In this document: positions 8,723 to 18,500 of the stretch, in pieces
How positions within the stretch are numbered: position 1 is the first letter of the stretch
Layout: every line of letters begins with the position of its first letter
Assembly: GCF_041080625.1 (NCBI RefSeq)
Contig: NZ_CP163518.1
Coordinates: 7,247,501-7,311,500 of the forward strand
Direction of reading: 5' to 3'
Origin: Streptomyces sp. CG1
Lineage (GTDB): Bacteria; Actinomycetota; Actinomycetes; Streptomycetales; Streptomycetaceae
DNA: 64,000 nucleotides
Translations under genes and position numbers: made by a program
The notes under the pieces: generated by a model
Told to the model about the DNA's origin: nothing
What the model saw: only the letters and a program-made list of their open reading frames with translations
The model's database searches: none

Positions 8723-11700
8723 ATGCTCGGGCCCGTGGAGACCAGGTCCGTCAGTCCCGTGTTCGTCGGCCGCACCGACGAACTGGACACGTTGAACGAC
8801 AAGCTCGCCCGCGCCCGCGCCGGCGAGCCGCAGGCACTGCTGCTCGGCGGCGAGGCCGGGGTCGGCAAGACCCGCCTCGTCGAGGAGTTCGCCACGGCCG
8901 CCGCCCGGCATGCGGTCGTCGCCGTCGGCGGCTGCGTGGAGATCGGCGCCGACGGGCTGCCGTTCGCCCCCTTCTCCACCGCGCTGCGCGCCCTGCGCGA
9001 CGCCCTGCCCGACGAGTTCGCCGCCGCCGCGCGGGGACAGGAGGAGGAACTGGCCCGCCTCCTGCCCGACCTGGGCGAGGCCGGCGCCGGGCGCCATGAC
9101 GAGCAGGGCATGGCCCGCCTGTTCGAACTCACCGTCCGCCTGCTGGAACAGGTCGCCGCCGCACAGCCGGTCGTGCTGGTCCTGGAGGACCTGCACTGGG
9201 CCGACGCCTCCACCCGCCACCTCCTCGCCTACCTCTTCCGCACGCTGCGCGCCGGCCGGCTCCTCGTCCTCGCCAGCTACCGCTCCGACGACATCCACCG
9301 CCGCCACCCGCTGCGCCCCCTGCTCGCCGAACTCGACCGGCTGCGCACCGTCCGCCGTATCGAACTCGACCGCTTCACCCGCGAGGAGGTCGGCCGCCAG
9401 ATCGCCGGCATCCTCGCCGCCGAACCCGACCCCGCCCGCGTGGACGAGATCTTCGAACGCTCCGACGGCAACGCCTTCTTCGTCGAGGAACTCGCCGTCG
9501 CGGCCTCGGAGGGCTGCTGCACCGGCCTGACCGACTCCCTGCGCGACCTGCTGCTGGTCCGGGTCGAGGCGCTGCCCGAGAGCGCCCAGCGGGTCGCCCG
9601 GATCGTCGCCGAGGGCGGCTCCACCGTGGAGTACCGGCTGATCGCCGCCGTCGCCGGGCTCACCGAGGACGACCTCATCGAGGCGCTGCGGGCCGCGGTC
9701 GGCGCCAATCTCCTCACCGCCACCCAGGCCGGCGACGGCTACCGCTTCCGGCACTCCCTGGTCCGCGAGGCCGTCGCCGACGACCTGCTGCCCGGCGAGC
9801 GCTCCCGGCTCAACCGCCGCTACGCCGAAGCCCTGGAGGCCGACCCCGCGCTCGTCCCGGCCGACGCGCGCGTGATGCGGCTGGCCAGCTACTGGTACCA
9901 CGCCCATGACGCCGCCAAGGCCCTGCCCGCAGTCCTGGACGCCTCCGTCGTCGCCCGCCGCCGGCACGCCTACACCGAGCAACTCGGGCTCCTGGAGCGG
10001 GCGATGGAGCTGTGGGACAGCGCCCCCGAGGACGTGCGCTCCGCCCTGCGCCCGGTCGACTACACCGAGGTCTACCCTCCGTGCGGCTGCGACCCGGCCA
10101 CCACTGCGCTGCGCTATCTCGACCTGATGGCCGAGGCCGCCGTCGCGGGCCGCTTCGGCGGGGAACGCGAACGCGCGCTGAAGATCACCAAGCGAGCGCT
10201 GCGCCTCCTCGAGGACGACCCGGACCCCCTGCGTGCCGCCTGGTTCTGGGTGCAGCGCTCCCGGCTCGTCCAGGCCCAGGCCCGCGGCGACGGCTGGCAG
10301 GAACTGGGCACCGCCCAGGACCTGGTGCGCGGCCTGCCCCCGTCCGAGGTGCACGCCGAGGTGCTGGCCCTCGCCGCCGGCTGGTCCATGCTGCACCGGC
10401 CCGGACCCGAGGCCTTCGCCGCCGCCGAGCGCGCCGTGGAGTACGCGCGCATGGTCGGCGCCCGCCACATCGAGCTGCACGCCCGCCTCACCCTCGGCGG
10501 CCTCCGGGTGGACTCCGGTGACTACGAAACGGGCCTGGCGGAGATGCGGCAGGTGCTGCGGGACACCCTCGCGGAGGGCGTGCACGATGTCGCGGGCCGC
10601 GCCTATGTGAACCTGCCGTCCGAGCTGCAGAGCGTCGGCCGCGACCGGGAGGCCGCCCCCCTCCTGCACGACGGCATCGCCTTCGCCCGCAGATACGGGC
10701 TGATGGACTCCGAGGCGTGGATGCGGGGCAATCTGTCCGAGGCGCTCTACTCGACCGGACAGTGGGCCGAGGCCGCCGAGGCCGCCACCCACGCGACCGG
10801 GGTCGGCCACAGCGCCAAGCCGCGCGGCGCGGGCGCCCTGCGCCTGGCCCACCTCGCCCTGGCCCGCGGCGACCTCGCCGAGGCGGCCCGGCAGCTCGCC
10901 GCCGCCCGCGCCCACTGGGGCACGCACGACCCCATGCCCCAGCAGTCCCTGCCGCTGGCCCGGGTCGCCCTCGGCGTCGCCGCCGAGGAGGGCCGCATCG
11001 GCGACGCCCGCGCCGAACTGCTCCAGGCCCTGGACGCCGGTTTCCCGCCGGGCACCCACCGCTACGGCTGGCCGCTGCTGCGGGCCGCCGCCACCGCGGA
11101 GGCCGAGGCCCGCACCCTGCCCGCCGCCCAGGACGGCCGCGCCGAGATCCTCGACCGCCTCCGCGACACCGCACGGTCCCTCGCCACCGGCGCCCCGCTC
11201 TGGCAGGCCTACGACCACTGGACCCGCGCCGAACTGCGCCGCGCCGAGGCCACGGACACCGCCGACGACTGGTCGCCGGTCGTCACCGCCTTCGAGTGCC
11301 TGGACCGCCCCTACGAACTCGCCCGGGTCCGCCACCGCCTCGCCGCGGCACTCCTTGCCGCCGGCGGCGACGACGAGCGCGACCGCGCGGTGGAACTGCT
11401 CCGGCTGGCCGCGGCGGTCGCCGGCCACCTCGACGCCCGATCCCTCGCCGATGCCGTTGCCCGGCTCGCCCAGCGCGCCCGTCTCACCCTGACCCGAGCC
11501 TCCCGGGAGGCCCTCGCCCCCGCCGACCCGGCCGCGGCCCTCGGCCTCACCAGCCGGGAGCGGGACGTGCTGCGCCTGGTCACGGCAGGCCGCACCAACC
11601 GCCAGATCGCCGAGGAACTGTTCATCTCCCCGAAGACCGCGAGCGTCCACGTCTCCAACATCCTGAGCAAGCTCGGCGTCTCGGGCCGGGGCGAGGCAGC

Positions 11701-11752
11701 GGCGATGGCGCACCGGCTGGAGCTGTTCCCGGCCGAGACGCTCACTGCCTGA
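8723..11752 (+). CDS. LuxR-family regulator with AAA ATPase (LAL type)
   Basis: About 1009 residues. The N-terminal AAA/NTPase part has a Walker A loop GEAGVGKT (residues 43-50) and a Walker B VVLVLEDLHWAD near 160. The middle, about 450-900, is helical and TPR-like. The C-terminus is a LuxR helix-turn-helix (LTSRERDVLRLVTAGRTNRQ and ISPKTASVHVSNIL). This is the large ATP-binding LuxR (LAL) architecture, whose members often activate secondary metabolism or sugar use after ligand and ATP binding. ATG at 8723 is used; GTG at 8735 is an alternative and neither has a clear ribosome site. No obvious target operon adjoins it. Confidence 0.92.
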   Translation: MLGPVETRSVSPVFVGRTDELDTLNDKLARARAGEPQALLLGGEAGVGKTRLVEEFATAAARHAVVAVGGCVEIGADGLPFAPFSTALRALRDALPDEFAAAARGQEEELARLLPDLGEAGAGRHDEQGMARLFELTVRLLEQVAAAQPVVLVLEDLHWADASTRHLLAYLFRTLRAGRLLVLASYRSDDIHRRHPLRPLLAELDRLRTVRRIELDRFTREEVGRQIAGILAAEPDPARVDEIFERSDGNAFFVEELAVAASEGCCTGLTDSLRDLLLVRVEALPESAQRVARIVAEGGSTVEYRLIAAVAGLTEDDLIEALRAAVGANLLTATQAGDGYRFRHSLVREAVADDLLPGERSRLNRRYAEALEADPALVPADARVMRLASYWYHAHDAAKALPAVLDASVVARRRHAYTEQLGLLERAMELWDSAPEDVRSALRPVDYTEVYPPCGCDPATTALRYLDLMAEAAVAGRFGGERERALKITKRALRLLEDDPDPLRAAWFWVQRSRLVQAQARGDGWQELGTAQDLVRGLPPSEVHAEVLALAAGWSMLHRPGPEAFAAAERAVEYARMVGARHIELHARLTLGGLRVDSGDYETGLAEMRQVLRDTLAEGVHDVAGRAYVNLPSELQSVGRDREAAPLLHDGIAFARRYGLMDSEAWMRGNLSEALYSTGQWAEAAEAATHATGVGHSAKPRGAGALRLAHLALARGDLAEAARQLAAARAHWGTHDPMPQQSLPLARVALGVAAEEGRIGDARAELLQALDAGFPPGTHRYGWPLLRAAATAEAEARTLPAAQDGRAEILDRLRDTARSLATGAPLWQAYDHWTRAELRRAEATDTADDWSPVVTAFECLDRPYELARVRHRLAAALLAAGGDDERDRAVELLRLAAAVAGHLDARSLADAVARLAQRARLTLTRASREALAPADPAAALGLTSRERDVLRLVTAGRTNRQIAEELFISPKTASVHVSNILSKLGVSGRGEAAAMAHRLELFPAETLTA

Positions 11753-11813
11753 AGGGCGGGCCGGGACTTACGCTGAGGAAAAGCCGCAAGGGGGAGAAAG
11801 CGGGGGAGGGGAC

Positions 11814-12032
11814 GTGTTCAACGCCTTCGAGGACCTGTTCGCGCCTGGTCGCAAACACACCCGGGACGAGCAGAACCGTCTGGAACTGACCCGCGAGGAC
11901 GTGGGGGACGCCGACCCCGGGCGGGGTCCCATAGACCTGGCGTCCGGCAAGGCGGTCGTACGTCTCTCCGGCCCGCCGCCCGCCGAGGAGGAGCCGGCGG
12001 ACGGCCGACGAGAGGACGCCGAACAGGCGTGA
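11814..12032 (+). CDS. Small acidic protein (DUF6191-like)
   Basis: A 72-residue hydrophilic protein starting FNAFEDLFAPGRKHTRDEQ. GTG at 11814 has GGGGGAGGGGA just upstream, a very good ribosome site. The remainder (RLELTREDVGDADPGRGPID) resembles a small actinobacterial family that I recall as DUF6191; this is a memory-based match. It follows the LuxR regulator by 61 bases on the same strand and is convergent with the next gene. Function unknown. Confidence 0.75.
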   Translation: MFNAFEDLFAPGRKHTRDEQNRLELTREDVGDADPGRGPIDLASGKAVVRLSGPPPAEEEPADGRREDAEQA

Positions 12033-12047
12033 GCGGTCCGGTGGGCG

Positions 12048-13211
12048 CTACTTCACCTCCACCTCCAGGACCCTGTCGTCGCCCTTCGCCGGGTGTCCCC
12101 GGCCGTCGGTGTTGCTCGTCACCAGCCACACCCTGTCGTCGCCCGCCGCGACCACCGTGCGCAGGCGGCCGTACGTCCCGGTGAGGAAGGCCTGGGGCGG
12201 CGCCGAGGCCTCCGTGTCGCGCAGCGGGACGCGCCACAGGCGCCGGCCCTTCAGGCCCGCCGTCCAGATCACGCCGTTGACATAGGCGATGCCGCTGGGG
12301 GAGGCGTCGTCGGTGTGCCACTGGGCTGTCGGGTTCTGGAGGGCGGCGTCGGAGGACCTGCCCTCGGCCTGCGGCCAGCCGTAGTTCCCGCCCGGTTTGA
12401 TCGCGTTCAGCTCGTCCCAGGTGTCCTGGCCGAACTCCGAGGCGAACAGCCGCTGTTCGCCGTCCCAGGCGAGGCCCTGGACGTCGTGGTGGCCGTACGA
12501 GTACACCGGGGAGCCCGGGAACGGGTTGCCCGGAGCCGGTTCGCCCTCCGGGGTCAGGCGCAGGATCTTGCCGCCCAGGGACTGCTTGTCCTGGGCCAGG
12601 CCGCGCCGGCCGCTGTCGCCGGTGCCCGCGTACAGCATCCCGTCGGGGCCGAACGCGATCCGGCCGCCGTTGTGGAGGGAGTCCTTGGGGATGCCCTTGA
12701 ACACGGTGTCCGGAGCGCCCAGTTGCTCACCGGCCGGCTTGCGCTCGTCGTACAGCATCCGGACGATGCGGTTGTCCGAGGCGGAGGTGAAGTAGGCGTA
12801 GATCATGTGGTCCGAGGCGTAGTCGGGGGAGAGGGCGATGCCCAGCAGTCCGCCCTCGCCGCCCGGGGCGGCGCCGGAGACCTTGCCCAGCTCGGTCGTG
12901 CGGCCCGTCCTCGCGTCGATCCGGAGGACCGTCCCGTCGTCGCGGGAGGACACCAGCAGACCGCCGCCGGGCAGCGGGGCCAGCCCCCACGGTGTCCTCA
13001 GGCCCTCGGCGACGGTGCGCAGCACCCGCACCGAGCCCTTGGCCGGCGGGACCGGTTCGGTGGCCCGGCCGGAGGGCGACGCGCCCGCCGCCGTACCCGG
13101 GGACGCCGTCCGCCCGGGACCGATCGGGAAGTGTCCTCCGCCGGAGGAGCAGCCGGCCGTGAGCAGGAGGGCGGCCACGGCCGACACGGCCGGTACAGCT
13201 CGACGTCGCAC
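12048..13211 (-). CDS. PQQ-type sugar dehydrogenase, lipoprotein
   Basis: A 387-residue soluble glucose/sorbosone dehydrogenase (GSDH) beta propeller. The N-terminus is a lipoprotein signal with lipobox LLTAGC, so the protein should be anchored outside the membrane. Family landmarks include GLRTPWGLAPLPGGGLLVS, GGLLGIALSPDY, LHNGGRIAFGPDG, where His is the expected catalytic base, and YSYGHHDVQGLAWD. It would oxidise an aldose using PQQ, although some relatives may not bind PQQ. GTG at 13211 follows AAGGGA on the minus strand. The next gene upstream is an aldo/keto reductase on the same strand, 104 bases away. Confidence 0.9.
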   Translation of the reverse strand: MRRRAVPAVSAVAALLLTAGCSSGGGHFPIGPGRTASPGTAAGASPSGRATEPVPPAKGSVRVLRTVAEGLRTPWGLAPLPGGGLLVSSRDDGTVLRIDARTGRTTELGKVSGAAPGGEGGLLGIALSPDYASDHMIYAYFTSASDNRIVRMLYDERKPAGEQLGAPDTVFKGIPKDSLHNGGRIAFGPDGMLYAGTGDSGRRGLAQDKQSLGGKILRLTPEGEPAPGNPFPGSPVYSYGHHDVQGLAWDGEQRLFASEFGQDTWDELNAIKPGGNYGWPQAEGRSSDAALQNPTAQWHTDDASPSGIAYVNGVIWTAGLKGRRLWRVPLRDTEASAPPQAFLTGTYGRLRTVVAAGDDRVWLVTSNTDGRGHPAKGDDRVLEVEVK

Positions 13212-13315
13212 GATCAGGGTCCCTTCGGGGCGGTGGTCCAGCGGCAGGTGCTACTTCTCATACACCGCCCGCCCGGCCCGGGTTCCCGTTCCCCGCGACC
13301 GGTCTCCGGAACCGG

Positions 13316-14314
13316 TCAGTCCCACGACCCCTGGGCCGCCGGCAACCGGGACACCTCCGCCAAGTCCGCCTCGGTCAGGCGCAGCTCGGCCGCCGCCGCG
13401 TTCTCCACGGCCCAGCGTTCCTGTTTCGTGCCCGGAAGGGCGATCACATGGCGGCCCTGGGCCAGGACCCAGGCCAGGGCCACCTGGGCAGGGGTGACCT
13501 GCTCGCCGTGGCGGCGCGCGATGCGGCGCAGGCCCGCGACGATCGGCTGGTTGGCCGCCATCATCTCGGCCGTGAAACGGGGATGGCGGGCCCGGATGTC
13601 GTCCCGCTCGAAGCCCTCGCCGGGGGTCAGCGTGCCGCTCAGGAAGCCGTTGCCCAGCGGCATCGCCGCGAGGAGACCCACGCCCCGCGCCTCGCACCAC
13701 GGCAGCAGCGCCCGCAGGGCCTCCGGCGACCACACCGACAGCTCCGCCTCCACCGCGGCCACCGGGAACACCTGCTGCACCCGCTGCAGCTGGCGCAGGG
13801 TGCCGTCGTGCAGCCCGGCCCCGGAGCGGCGGCCGCCGCGCGCGCCCATCGCGCACAGGCCCAGCGCCCGCACCTTGCCGGCCCGCACCAGCTCGGCCAT
13901 CGCACCCCAGGTCTCCTCGACCGGGACCTCGGGGTCGGCGCGGTGCAGCTGGTAGAGGTCGATCACGTCCGTCTGCAGGCGCCGCAGCGAGGCGTCGCAG
14001 GCCCGCTTCACATACCCGGGGCGGCCGTTGGCCACGATGTGCTGCTCGCCCACCAGCAGCCCCACCTTCGTGGAGACGAAGGCGTCCGCGCGCCGCTCCT
14101 TCAACACCCGGCCCAGAAGCAGCTCGTTGGTGAACGGGCCGTACATGTCCGCCGTGTCGAGGAGGGTCGAGCCCAGGTCCAGCGCCCGGTGCACGGCCCT
14201 GACCGATGCCTCGCCCCGCTGCCGCGACCCGCTGTACGCCCAGCTCATCGGCATGCACCCGAGTCCGACGGCCCCCACCCCGAGCGCCCCCGCGCCGATC
14301 GTCCTGCGCTCCAC
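13316..14314 (-). CDS. Aldo/keto reductase
   Basis: A 332-residue NADPH-dependent TIM-barrel oxidoreductase. The catalytic tetrad can be placed: Asp in LLDTADMYGPFT with the following Tyr, Lys in FVSTKVGLLVG, and His in IDLYQLHRADP. The C-terminal cofactor motif is seen as VIALPGTKQ, where the usual Pro-Gly-x-Arg/Lys contact lies. GTG at 14314 is selected because GGGAGGG stands at the right distance on the minus strand; a longer frame to 14347 lacks that support. Substrate unknown. Its promoter region is next to the MITE-like repeat. Confidence 0.88.
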   Translation of the reverse strand: MERRTIGAGALGVGAVGLGCMPMSWAYSGSRQRGEASVRAVHRALDLGSTLLDTADMYGPFTNELLLGRVLKERRADAFVSTKVGLLVGEQHIVANGRPGYVKRACDASLRRLQTDVIDLYQLHRADPEVPVEETWGAMAELVRAGKVRALGLCAMGARGGRRSGAGLHDGTLRQLQRVQQVFPVAAVEAELSVWSPEALRALLPWCEARGVGLLAAMPLGNGFLSGTLTPGEGFERDDIRARHPRFTAEMMAANQPIVAGLRRIARRHGEQVTPAQVALAWVLAQGRHVIALPGTKQERWAVENAAAAELRLTEADLAEVSRLPAAQGSWD

Positions 14315-14376
14315 CTGCTCGTGACCCTCCCTCTGCCCGGCTCCCAACCTAACCTCTGCACGCGCGCGTACCTGAC

Positions 14377-14498
14377 CTAGGGCCTGCCCGGCCGGTCATG
14401 CCGAAGACGCGGGGCACGGCACCTCCATGGTCCCCGCTCACCTGCGCTGATCAGCTGGTGCAGACGTTCTTCGGCCAGACCCGCCGGGCAGGCCCTAG
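14377..14498 (+). mobile_element. 122-bp MITE-like element with terminal inverted repeats
   Basis: The ends CTAGGGCCTGCCCGGC (14377-14392) and its exact complement (14483-14498) are 16 bases. With three mismatches the match continues to about 30 bases on each side (GGTC..GCCGAAGA). The inside holds further foldbacks, including GCTGATCAGC at about 14445. No gene fits. Both outer ends are CTAG, which could be a target duplication of the IS5-family kind, although CTAG is itself palindromic and so not proof. It lies between divergent genes and ends 10 bases before the dehydrogenase ATG. Confidence 0.55.
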
Positions 14499-14508
14499 CC
14501 TCCATGCC

Positions 14509-15462
14509 ATGAGCGAAGACGTGTGGCTTCCCATCGCGCCGGAGGAGATCGAGGGGCTTCCCGAGGGGCCCCGGTATCTGTTCTGGGACGGTGGCAAGGA
14601 CGGTGACCAGCCCTTTCCCGGCGACCCGGCGGACTGCGTCCTGTACGTGGTGCCGTACATGAAGCGATGGCCGGTCAAGGTGCGCCCGCTGGAGCAGCTG
14701 ACCAACGTCCGGGTCATCCAGACGCTGACGGCCGGCGTCGACGACGTCACCGCGCGGTTGTCGGCCATCCGGCCGGGCGTCCAGCTGTGCAACGCGCGCG
14801 GGGTGCACGAGGCGAGCACCGCCGAACTCGCCCTCACCCTGACCCTCGCCTCCCTGCGCGGCATCCCCGGATTCGTCCGCGCCCAGCAACAGGAGCGCTG
14901 GGAGAGCGCGTTCCGTCCCGCCCTCGCCGACAAGACCGTCCTCATCGTCGGCTACGGCTCGATCGGCGCCGCCATCGAAGACCGGCTCGCGCCCTTTGAA
15001 CTCGCGCGGGTGGCGCGCGTCGCGCGCTCTGAGCGCACCACGGCGCGCGGTCCGGTGCACCCGCTCACCGAATTGCCCTCCCTGCTTCCACAAGCCGACG
15101 TCGTGATCCTGTCCACGCCCTTGACGGAGGCGACGCGAGGGCTGGTGGACGCCGAATTCCTCGGGCGGATGAAGGACGGGGCGCTGCTCGTGAACGTGGC
15201 GCGCGGGCCCGTCGTCGACACCAAGGCGCTGCTCGCGGAGCTGGAGAGCGGCCGTATCGGCGCGGCCCTCGACGTCACCGATCCCGAGCCGCTGCCGCCC
15301 GGACACCCGCTCTGGCAGGCCCCCGGCGTGCTCATCAGCCCCCATGTGGGCGGGCCCTCCTCGGCCTTCCTGCCACGCGCCAGGCGGCTCCTCGCCGACC
15401 AGCTGACCCGGTTCGTGAACCACGAGCCGTTGCGCAATGTGGTCCTCACGACGGGCGCGTAA
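14509..15462 (+). CDS. D-isomer-specific 2-hydroxyacid dehydrogenase
   Basis: A 317-residue NAD(P)-dependent reductase of 2-oxoacids. The Rossmann loop is VLIVGYGSIGAAI near residue 145. The catalytic Arg is in VNVARGPVVD, the Glu in DVTDPEPLPPGHP, and the His in LISPHVGGPSS. The size and short N-terminal half suit the glyoxylate/hydroxypyruvate reductase side of the family; the exact substrate is open. ATG at 14509 (MSEDVW) is used. Its leader is occupied by the MITE-like repeat, so its promoter may lie inside that element. Confidence 0.9.
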   Translation: MSEDVWLPIAPEEIEGLPEGPRYLFWDGGKDGDQPFPGDPADCVLYVVPYMKRWPVKVRPLEQLTNVRVIQTLTAGVDDVTARLSAIRPGVQLCNARGVHEASTAELALTLTLASLRGIPGFVRAQQQERWESAFRPALADKTVLIVGYGSIGAAIEDRLAPFELARVARVARSERTTARGPVHPLTELPSLLPQADVVILSTPLTEATRGLVDAEFLGRMKDGALLVNVARGPVVDTKALLAELESGRIGAALDVTDPEPLPPGHPLWQAPGVLISPHVGGPSSAFLPRARRLLADQLTRFVNHEPLRNVVLTTGA

Positions 15463-15545
15463 ACCGTCTTTCGGCACCCTCCGCAACCCCTCGGACGCGG
15501 CCCGTACTTGCATCCTCGCTGGTCGTCACGGAGCGTAGAGAAGCT

Positions 15546-18500
15546 ATGTCCCTGAGTGACGATCCTGGTGTATCGTCCCGACAGGGGCTGCGCCGCCGAC
15601 GTACGGCGCCGGGGATGGACATTTCAGATTTTGTGAGGGGGGCGACGGGCGATGCACGGCCTATGGACGAACGATCCGACGCGGCGGAGCCGCCGACGGC
15701 GGCCCTGGCGCACGGCCGCGCGCAGGCGCGGCCACCACACCAGCCATCACCAGCGGAGGCACAGCGCCCGCAGGAGGCACACGCACCCAGCGCACCGGGA
15801 CCGTCGGGGCCCGGGAGCGGCGCGGACCGGGAGGCCCCGGTGAGCGCGCCGCCCTCGATGACGACCGCCCTCGACGGAGCGGTGCGCGCACCGCTCCCGC
15901 AGGAGGCGTCGCCCCGCCGGCCGGCCGCCGGCGAGGGCACCCGCACGAGGGAGCAACTCGTCCTCGCCCTGGTCTGCGCGGCCTACGCCGTCGGGGCCGC
16001 GTTCGACTGGGGTACGGGCGAAATGGCGCTGATCATGGGCGACTTCGGGCTGAGCGCCGCGGCGGGCACCGCCGCCGTCTCATGCTTCCTGTACGCCCGC
16101 AATCCGCGCACCCGCTTCCGCTCGGCCTGGCTGCTGTTCGCCGTCTCCTCGGCGATGGCGGCCCTCGGCAACGCGGTCTGGGGGTGGTACGAGGTCGTCC
16201 TCGGACAGCCCATGCCCAGCCCCTCCTACGCCGACCTGTTCTTCCTGTGCTTCGCGCCGCCCGCCATCGTGGGCCTGCTCGTGCTCGCCAAACGGCCGGT
16301 GACCAAGGCCGGCTGGATCTGCCTGGGGCTCGACGCCTGGCTGATCGGCGGCTCGCTGCTCACGCTGTCGTGGAGCCTCGCGCTCGCCCAGGCAGCCCGG
16401 TTCGACGGTCCGAGCGTGGCGCACACCGCGCTGTCGCTGGCGTACCCGCTGCTCGACATCGCGCTGGTCAGCATGGTGCTCGCGCTGCACTTCCGCCGCA
16501 CCCCGGGCAACCGCACCGCGGTGAACACCGCGATCGGCGCGCTCGCGCTGACCGTGATGTGCGACGCGCTGTTCACCTCGCCGCTGCTGCACAGCAGCTA
16601 CCACTCCGGTCAGCTGCTGGACGCCGGCTGGTTCGCCGGTTCACTGCTGCTCGCCTACGCCCCCTGGGCCGCACCGCGCGGCACGGGCGCGCAGGCGGCA
16701 CACGTACCGGACGGGCACACGCGCGTGGTCCACGAGCACCTGCCCGGACAGCGCGGCACGGGCCACCAGCACGTGTCCGTGCCCGCACCGGGAGGGGAGC
16801 ACAGCCGGTATCTGTCCGGCCGGCCGCTCACCGGCTCCATCGCCGCACTCACCCCGTACCTGGCCGCCGCCGTGTGCACCCTGGGCATCCTGTACAACGT
16901 CCTCAATGGCCGCCGACCCGACCACGTGGTCCTCATCACCGCGGGCGCCGTCGTGCTCGCACTCGTCATCCGGCAGGGCATCATGCTGCTGGACAACATC
17001 ACACTCACCCAGGAACTGGCACAGAAGGAGAACCACTTCCGCTCCCTGGTGCAGGGCTCCAGCGACGTGATCATGATCGCGGCGCCCAACGGCATCCTGC
17101 GCTACGTCTCCCCGGCCGCCGCCGGGGTCTACGGCCGGCCCGCCGAGGAACTCGTGGGCGGAGAGCTGGCCGGTCTGATCCATCCGGAGGACCTGGGCTG
17201 CGTGGTGCACGAGGTGCGCCGCTTCCTCGCCGCCAGTCCGCTGGAGGAACCCACCACCCGCATCGAATGCCGCTTCCGGTCCGGCGACGGCGGCTGGCTC
17301 AACGTGGAGTCGACCGTCAACCGGCACCACGGCGGCCTGATCTTCAACAGCCGGGACGTGACCGAACGGGTGCGTCTGCAGGCACAGTTGCAGCACAACG
17401 CCGAGCACGACCCGCTGACCGACCTGCCCAACCGCGCCCTGTTCACCCGGCGCGTGCAGCAGGCCCTGTCCGGCCGCCGGGCCACCGACCGGGGCGCAGC
17501 ACTGCGCAACACGGCGGTGCTCTTCATCGACCTGGACGGCTTCAAGGCCGTCAACGACACGATCGGGCACCAGGCCGGGGACGAACTGCTCGTCCAGGCC
17601 GCCCGCAGGCTCCAGGAAGCGGTCCGGCAGGGCGACACCGCCTCCCGGCTGGGCGGCGACGAGTTCGCGGCCCTGATCGTCGGGGACGGCACCCGTGACC
17701 GTGCCGCCCGGGAGCGGAACATCCAGGAGCTGGCCGAACGCCTGAGGGTGACCCTCTCCCAGCCGTACCCGATCGACGGCAATGACGTCCGGGTCAACGC
17801 CTCCATCGGTGTCGCCTTCGCCGAGCCGGGCCTCGGCGCGGGCGAGCTGCTGCGCAACGCCGACCTGGCGATGTACCGCGCGAAAGCGGCCGGAAAGGGC
17901 CGGGTCGAGCTGTACAAGCCGCAGATGCAGCAGGACGTCGTACGCAAGGCGGAGCTGGCCACCCGGCTGCGTGCCGCGCTGCACGACGGCGAGTTCACCC
18001 TGCTGCACCAGCCGGTGGTGTGCCTGGACGGCGGCCGGATCACGGCGGTCTCGGCGCAGGCACGCTGGCGCTCCTCGCAGGGGGTGCTGTTCACCCCGGC
18101 GGAGTTCCTGCGGGTGGCCGAGGACGGCGACAAGACCGCCGAACTGGACCGCTGGATCCTGCAGGAGGCCGTCGAGCAGGCCGCCGAGCGGGCGGCCACC
18201 GGGGTCGTCGTCCCGGTGACCGTACGGATGAGCGCTCGACGGCTGCTGGACCGCTCCATGCCGCTGAGCTCGGTGGAGGCGCTGCTGACCCGGGCCGGGC
18301 TGCCGCCCGGCGCGCTGGTGGTCGAGCTGTCCGAGACCGATCCGCGGATCTCCCTGGACGAGCTGGAGCGCCGGCTGACCTCGCTCAGCCGGCTCGGGGT
18401 GCGGATCGCGCTGGACGGCTTCGGCAGCGGCCACGCGGCCATCACGGCACTCAGAAGGCTCCCCGTCGACATCCTCAAGCTCGACCGCAGTCTGGTCGAG

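Noticed and set aside
8177-11713. A 1178-codon minus-strand frame opposite the LuxR gene
   Set aside because: The plus strand encodes intact ATPase and LuxR domains; the minus frame has no recognisable motif and no ribosome site.
13299-13320. Short GACCGGT/ACCGGTC inverted repeat before the sugar dehydrogenase
   Set aside because: Only seven pairs, common in GC-rich DNA; no clear role as terminator or operator.
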